Positions 61,228 to 64,000 of a stretch of 64,000 nt of DNA are shown here, piece by piece. A model generated the notes under the pieces. That model did not search any database. It saw nothing but the letters and a program-made list of their open reading frames with translations, and was not told where the DNA came from. Source of the DNA: Thermohalobaculum sp039184865 (GTDB lineage Bacteria > Pseudomonadota > Alphaproteobacteria > Rhodobacterales > Rhodobacteraceae); the NCBI GenBank assembly GCA_039184865.1, contig JBCDAV010000025.1, positions 14,495 through 78,494 of the forward strand, given 5' to 3'. Within the stretch, counting starts at the first letter, position 1; every line of letters starts with the position of its first letter. The translations under genes and the position numbers were made by a program.

Positions 61228-62316
61228 ATGACCCTTGAACTCAGGTCCGTATCAAAAAGCGTCGGCGCCGAGACTCACATCCACGAGACGACCCTGCGCC
61301 TGGAGCGCGGCACGATGAACAATCTGCTCGGCCGAACCCTGTCGGGCAAGACCACGCTGCTGCGGATCATGGCCGGTCTCGATGTGCCGACGGGCGGGAG
61401 TGTCTGGTGGGATGGCGAGGATGTCACCGGGCGCCGCGTGCAGGACCGCGATGTCGCCATGGTCTACCAGCAGTTCATCAACTACCCCTCGATGACGGTT
61501 TACGACAATGTTGCATCTCCCCTCAGGCTGAGGGGGCTTGCGCATGACGAAATCGACCGCCGCGTGCGGGCGGCGACGGACCTGATGCGCCTCAGCACGC
61601 AGCAACTGGAGCGCAAACCGCTCGAGCTCTCCGGCGGGCAGCAGCAGCGCTGTGCGCTTGCACGGGCACTGGTGAAGGAGGCCGGACTGGTCCTGCTGGA
61701 CGAGCCGCTCGCCAATCTCGACTTCAAGCTGCGCGAGGAGCTGCGCGTAGAGATTCCGAAGATCTTCGAGGCCTCGGGCGCGATCTTCGTTTATGCGACA
61801 ACCGAACCGCACGAAGCGCTCTTGTTGGGTGGCAACACTGCCTGCCTCTGGGAAGGACAGGTCACGCAGTTCGGCCCGACAGCGAAAGTCTATCGCCAAC
61901 CTTGCGACGTTACCACGGCGCGCGTGTTCTCCGATCCGCCGATGAACTTCCTGTCCTTCGAGAAGCGCGGCGAGACGTTGCGTTACGACGGTCAGGACCA
62001 CGCCACGCCGGCGACGTTCTCGTCGCTCGCCGATGGAACCTACAACGCCGGTTTCCAGGCCAACCACCTTTCGCTCGATCAGCTCGGCGCGGACGGTGTC
62101 GTGTTCTCATGCGAGAGCATCGGCACCGAGATCACCGGGTCCGAGAGTTTCGTGCATCTGCGCCACGCCGGGCGGAACTGGGTCGCGCTGCGCCACGGCG
62201 TGCTCGACGTGCCCGCGGGAGAGGCTGTCGAGACGCATGTCGATCCGGCGCACATGTACATCTTCGGCACCGACGACCGGCTGGTATCTGTTGCATCCTA
62301 TGCAGAGGCGGCCTGA
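61228..62316 (+). CDS. glpS: Glycerol ABC transporter ATP-binding protein GlpS
   Basis: A 362-residue ATPase of the sugar-type ABC importers with a C-terminal OB-like regulatory domain (about 240-362). Walker A is GRTLSGKT (35-42), the Q-loop is VYQQFINYP, the signature LSGGQ (134-138) is intact and Walker B is LVLLDEP with Glu159. The H-loop is altered: where homologues have THD it reads Thr192-Glu193 (YATTEPHEAL). This fits GlpS of the rhizobial glpSTPQUV glycerol transporter. It starts six bases after glpD and three bases before glpT, so it is part of the glycerol operon. Confidence 0.88.
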   Translation: MTLELRSVSKSVGAETHIHETTLRLERGTMNNLLGRTLSGKTTLLRIMAGLDVPTGGSVWWDGEDVTGRRVQDRDVAMVYQQFINYPSMTVYDNVASPLRLRGLAHDEIDRRVRAATDLMRLSTQQLERKPLELSGGQQQRCALARALVKEAGLVLLDEPLANLDFKLREELRVEIPKIFEASGAIFVYATTEPHEALLLGGNTACLWEGQVTQFGPTAKVYRQPCDVTTARVFSDPPMNFLSFEKRGETLRYDGQDHATPATFSSLADGTYNAGFQANHLSLDQLGADGVVFSCESIGTEITGSESFVHLRHAGRNWVALRHGVLDVPAGEAVETHVDPAHMYIFGTDDRLVSVASYAEAA

Positions 62317-62319
62317 GCG

Positions 62320-63405
62320 ATGGTCGCGATCAAGCTTGACGAACTGGCACACGCTTACGGGCCGAACCCGCAATCCGCCGAGGATTTCGCGCTTCGCCAG
62401 TCCATCGACCACCTTTGGGAGGACGGTGAGGCCTATGCGCTGCTCGGACCGTCTGGCTGCGGAAAGACGACGCTCCTGAACATCATCTCAGGCCTCGTGA
62501 CGCCGAGCCACGGGCGCATTCTGTTCGATGACCAGGACATGACGCATGCGCCGACGGCGAACCGGAACATCGCTCAGGTTTTCCAGTTCCCCGTCGTCTA
62601 CGACACGATGACGGTGTACGACAATTTGGCGTTTCCGCTGAGAAACCGGGGACGTGACGAGGCGTACGTGGCGCGCCGGGTGACCGAGATCGCGGAGATG
62701 ACGGGACTGTCCGAACTGCTGCAAAGGCGCGCACAGGGTCTGACGGCGGACGCGAAGCAGAAGATCAGCCTCGGGCGCGGCATGGTGCGCGAGGACGTGG
62801 CGGCGATCCTGTTCGACGAACCGCTGACGGTGATCGATCCGCACATGAAGTGGGAGCTTCGCACCCAGCTTAAGCGGCTTCACCGCGAGTTCGGCCACAC
62901 GATGATCTACGTCACGCACGATCAGACCGAGGCATTGTCGTTCGCCGACAAGGTGGTCGTGATGCTCGATGGAGAGGTGCTGCAACTCGGCACGCCCGCC
63001 GATCTCTTCAATGCCCCCGCGCACACTTTTGTCGGCTACTTCATCGGGTCGCCCGGCATGAACGTCCTGCCAGCCACGGTATCGGGGCCGGCAGCACATG
63101 TCGGTGAAACCCTCGTTCCGCTCAGTCGCGCCTACCACGAACTGGAGCGCGCGCCCGTCGAGGTCGGGATCCGGCCCGAGGACATTCGCCTCGCCTCCGG
63201 CGACATCGGCGTGCCGGTGCAGATCGAACGGATCGAGGATATCGGACGCCACAAGATCGTCAGGGCCCGCCACAACGAACAGCCGATCTGCGCGCTGGTC
63301 GCTGAAGGCGAGGAAATCCCGGCCGACGCCAATCGCATGGTGTTCGACCCGAACAGCACGCATGTCTTCAAGGACAGCTGGCGGCTGGAGGGCGTCTCGG
63401 TATGA
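62320..63405 (+). CDS. glpT: Glycerol ABC transporter ATP-binding protein GlpT
   Basis: A 361-residue partner ATPase of GlpS. Walker A is GPSGCGKT (43-50), the Q-loop is VFQFPVVYD, Walker B is AILFDEP with Glu167, and the H-loop is intact as VTHDQTEA with His200. The signature is degenerate: LTADAKQ (141-147) instead of LSGGQ. A C-terminal regulatory domain (about 240-361) follows. The symbol refers to the rhizobial ABC gene, not the E. coli glycerol-3-phosphate antiporter. Its stop overlaps the glpP ATG (ATGA). Confidence 0.88.
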   Translation: MVAIKLDELAHAYGPNPQSAEDFALRQSIDHLWEDGEAYALLGPSGCGKTTLLNIISGLVTPSHGRILFDDQDMTHAPTANRNIAQVFQFPVVYDTMTVYDNLAFPLRNRGRDEAYVARRVTEIAEMTGLSELLQRRAQGLTADAKQKISLGRGMVREDVAAILFDEPLTVIDPHMKWELRTQLKRLHREFGHTMIYVTHDQTEALSFADKVVVMLDGEVLQLGTPADLFNAPAHTFVGYFIGSPGMNVLPATVSGPAAHVGETLVPLSRAYHELERAPVEVGIRPEDIRLASGDIGVPVQIERIEDIGRHKIVRARHNEQPICALVAEGEEIPADANRMVFDPNSTHVFKDSWRLEGVSV

Positions 63406-64000
63406 CGAAGACCCTCAACAACCGAGCGTGGTGGATGGTTCTCCCCGTCCTGTTGCTCGTCGCCATGAACGCGATCATCCCGCTCATGACGGTAGTGAAC
63501 TACTCGGTGCAGGAGGTGTTCTACGGCGTCTACTCGTTCGTCGGCGAGCGCTGGTATGCTGATACGCTAGCGTCCGACCGCTTCCACGCGGCGCTCGGAC
63601 GGCAACTGCTGTTCACCTTCACGATCCTCGCCATCGAGATCCCGCTGGGCGTTCTGATCGCGCTTTCGATGCCGCGCTCCGGTGTCTGGGCGTCGGTCTG
63701 TCTGGTGCTGATGGCGCTGCCGCTCCTGATCCCGTGGAACGTGGTGGGTGCGATGTGGAACATCTTCGCGCTGCCGGATATCGGGCTGCTCGGGTTCTCG
63801 ATCAACTGGCTCGGGATCGATTTCAACTACACCCAACAGCCGATCAGCGCGTGGTTCGTCGTGATCCTGATGGATGTCTGGCACTGGACCTCGCTGGTGG
63901 TGCTGCTGGCCTATGCCGGGCTGCAGTCGATCGACGAGAATTACTACCGCGCGGCGAAGATCGACGGCGCGTCGGACTGGGCGGTGTTCCGCTATATCCA
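63402..64000 (+). CDS. glpP: Glycerol ABC transporter permease GlpP, 5' part
   Basis: The first 199 residues of a sugar-type ABC permease; the gene runs off the window. Visible membrane helices are WWMVLPVLLLVAMNAIIPLM, LLFTFTILAIEIPLGVLIAL, VCLVLMALPLLIPWNVVGAM and SAWFVVILMDVWHWTSLVVLLAYAG. The sequence ends just inside the cytoplasmic coupling loop (YYRAAKIDGASDWAVFRYI). The ATG at 63402 overlaps the glpT stop. By analogy, glpQ, glpU and the binding protein glpV should follow. Confidence 0.9.
   Translation, partial: MTKTLNNRAWWMVLPVLLLVAMNAIIPLMTVVNYSVQEVFYGVYSFVGERWYADTLASDRFHAALGRQLLFTFTILAIEIPLGVLIALSMPRSGVWASVCLVLMALPLLIPWNVVGAMWNIFALPDIGLLGFSINWLGIDFNYTQQPISAWFVVILMDVWHWTSLVVLLAYAGLQSIDENYYRAAKIDGASDWAVFRYI

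Overview
The window is GC-rich, tightly packed chromosomal DNA from an alphaproteobacterium, most likely of the Rhodobacterales/Roseobacter type. That placement is inferred from gene content: a bztABCD-type amino-acid transporter, the glpSTP glycerol ABC system beside glpR/glpD, a TRAP-TAXI transporter, bifunctional PutA, and many ATGA/TGATG-coupled operons. No rRNA, insertion sequence, phage gene or CRISPR array was seen. There is one tRNA gene.

Layout. (1) 1-2167 (+): 3' end of putA. (2) 2171-7818 (-): an operon of TAXI binding protein, fused TRAP permease, alpha/beta hydrolase and cytoplasmic sulfatase. (3) 7962-9701 (-): a leucine-rich-repeat protein built from nine 66-bp DNA repeats. (4) 10042-14510 (-): bztABCD with a structured leader and an attenuator-like hairpin between bztA and bztB. 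(5) 15034-43878 (-): one uninterrupted gene for a 9,614-residue RTX/cadherin-like protein with an N-terminal lipase-like domain. It occupies 45% of the window. (6) 44191-44754 (+): a HlyC-like lysine acyltransferase, divergent from the giant gene. (7) 44763-50717: a flavin-dependent halogenase divergent from a candidate Fe(II) oxygenase, then a luciferase-like monooxygenase, a second alpha/beta hydrolase, a lone iron-type binding protein and a small anchored protein. (8) 50710-57330 (-): a thiamine operon (thiD-thiO-thiS-thiG-thiE-thiY-tenA-thiZ-thiX) under a TPP riboswitch. (9) 57399-58474 (-): yqaA-dsbB. (10) 58653-58739: tRNA-Leu(CAA) with a recognisable promoter. (11) 58750-64000: glpR (-) and the divergent glpD-glpS-glpT-glpP (+) operon, cut by the window end.

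How the genes fit together. The metabolic modules are coherent. PutA and Bzt handle proline and acidic amino acids/amides. The TRAP operon probably imports an organic anion that is then hydrolysed and desulfated. The thiamine operon joins thiazole synthesis to salvage of pyrimidine from degraded thiamine; no thiC is present in the window. The glp operon takes up and oxidises glycerol.

The most unusual system is the giant lipase-RTX-cadherin protein paired with the HlyC-like enzyme. It looks like a very large secreted or surface-bound protein that may be acylated. Its type I secretion genes are not in this window, the acyltransferase lacks the expected catalytic histidine, and the giant protein carries five modules spaced exactly 432 bp apart and two isolated Cys-Cys pairs. 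All functions are read from sequence patterns; no database search was run.
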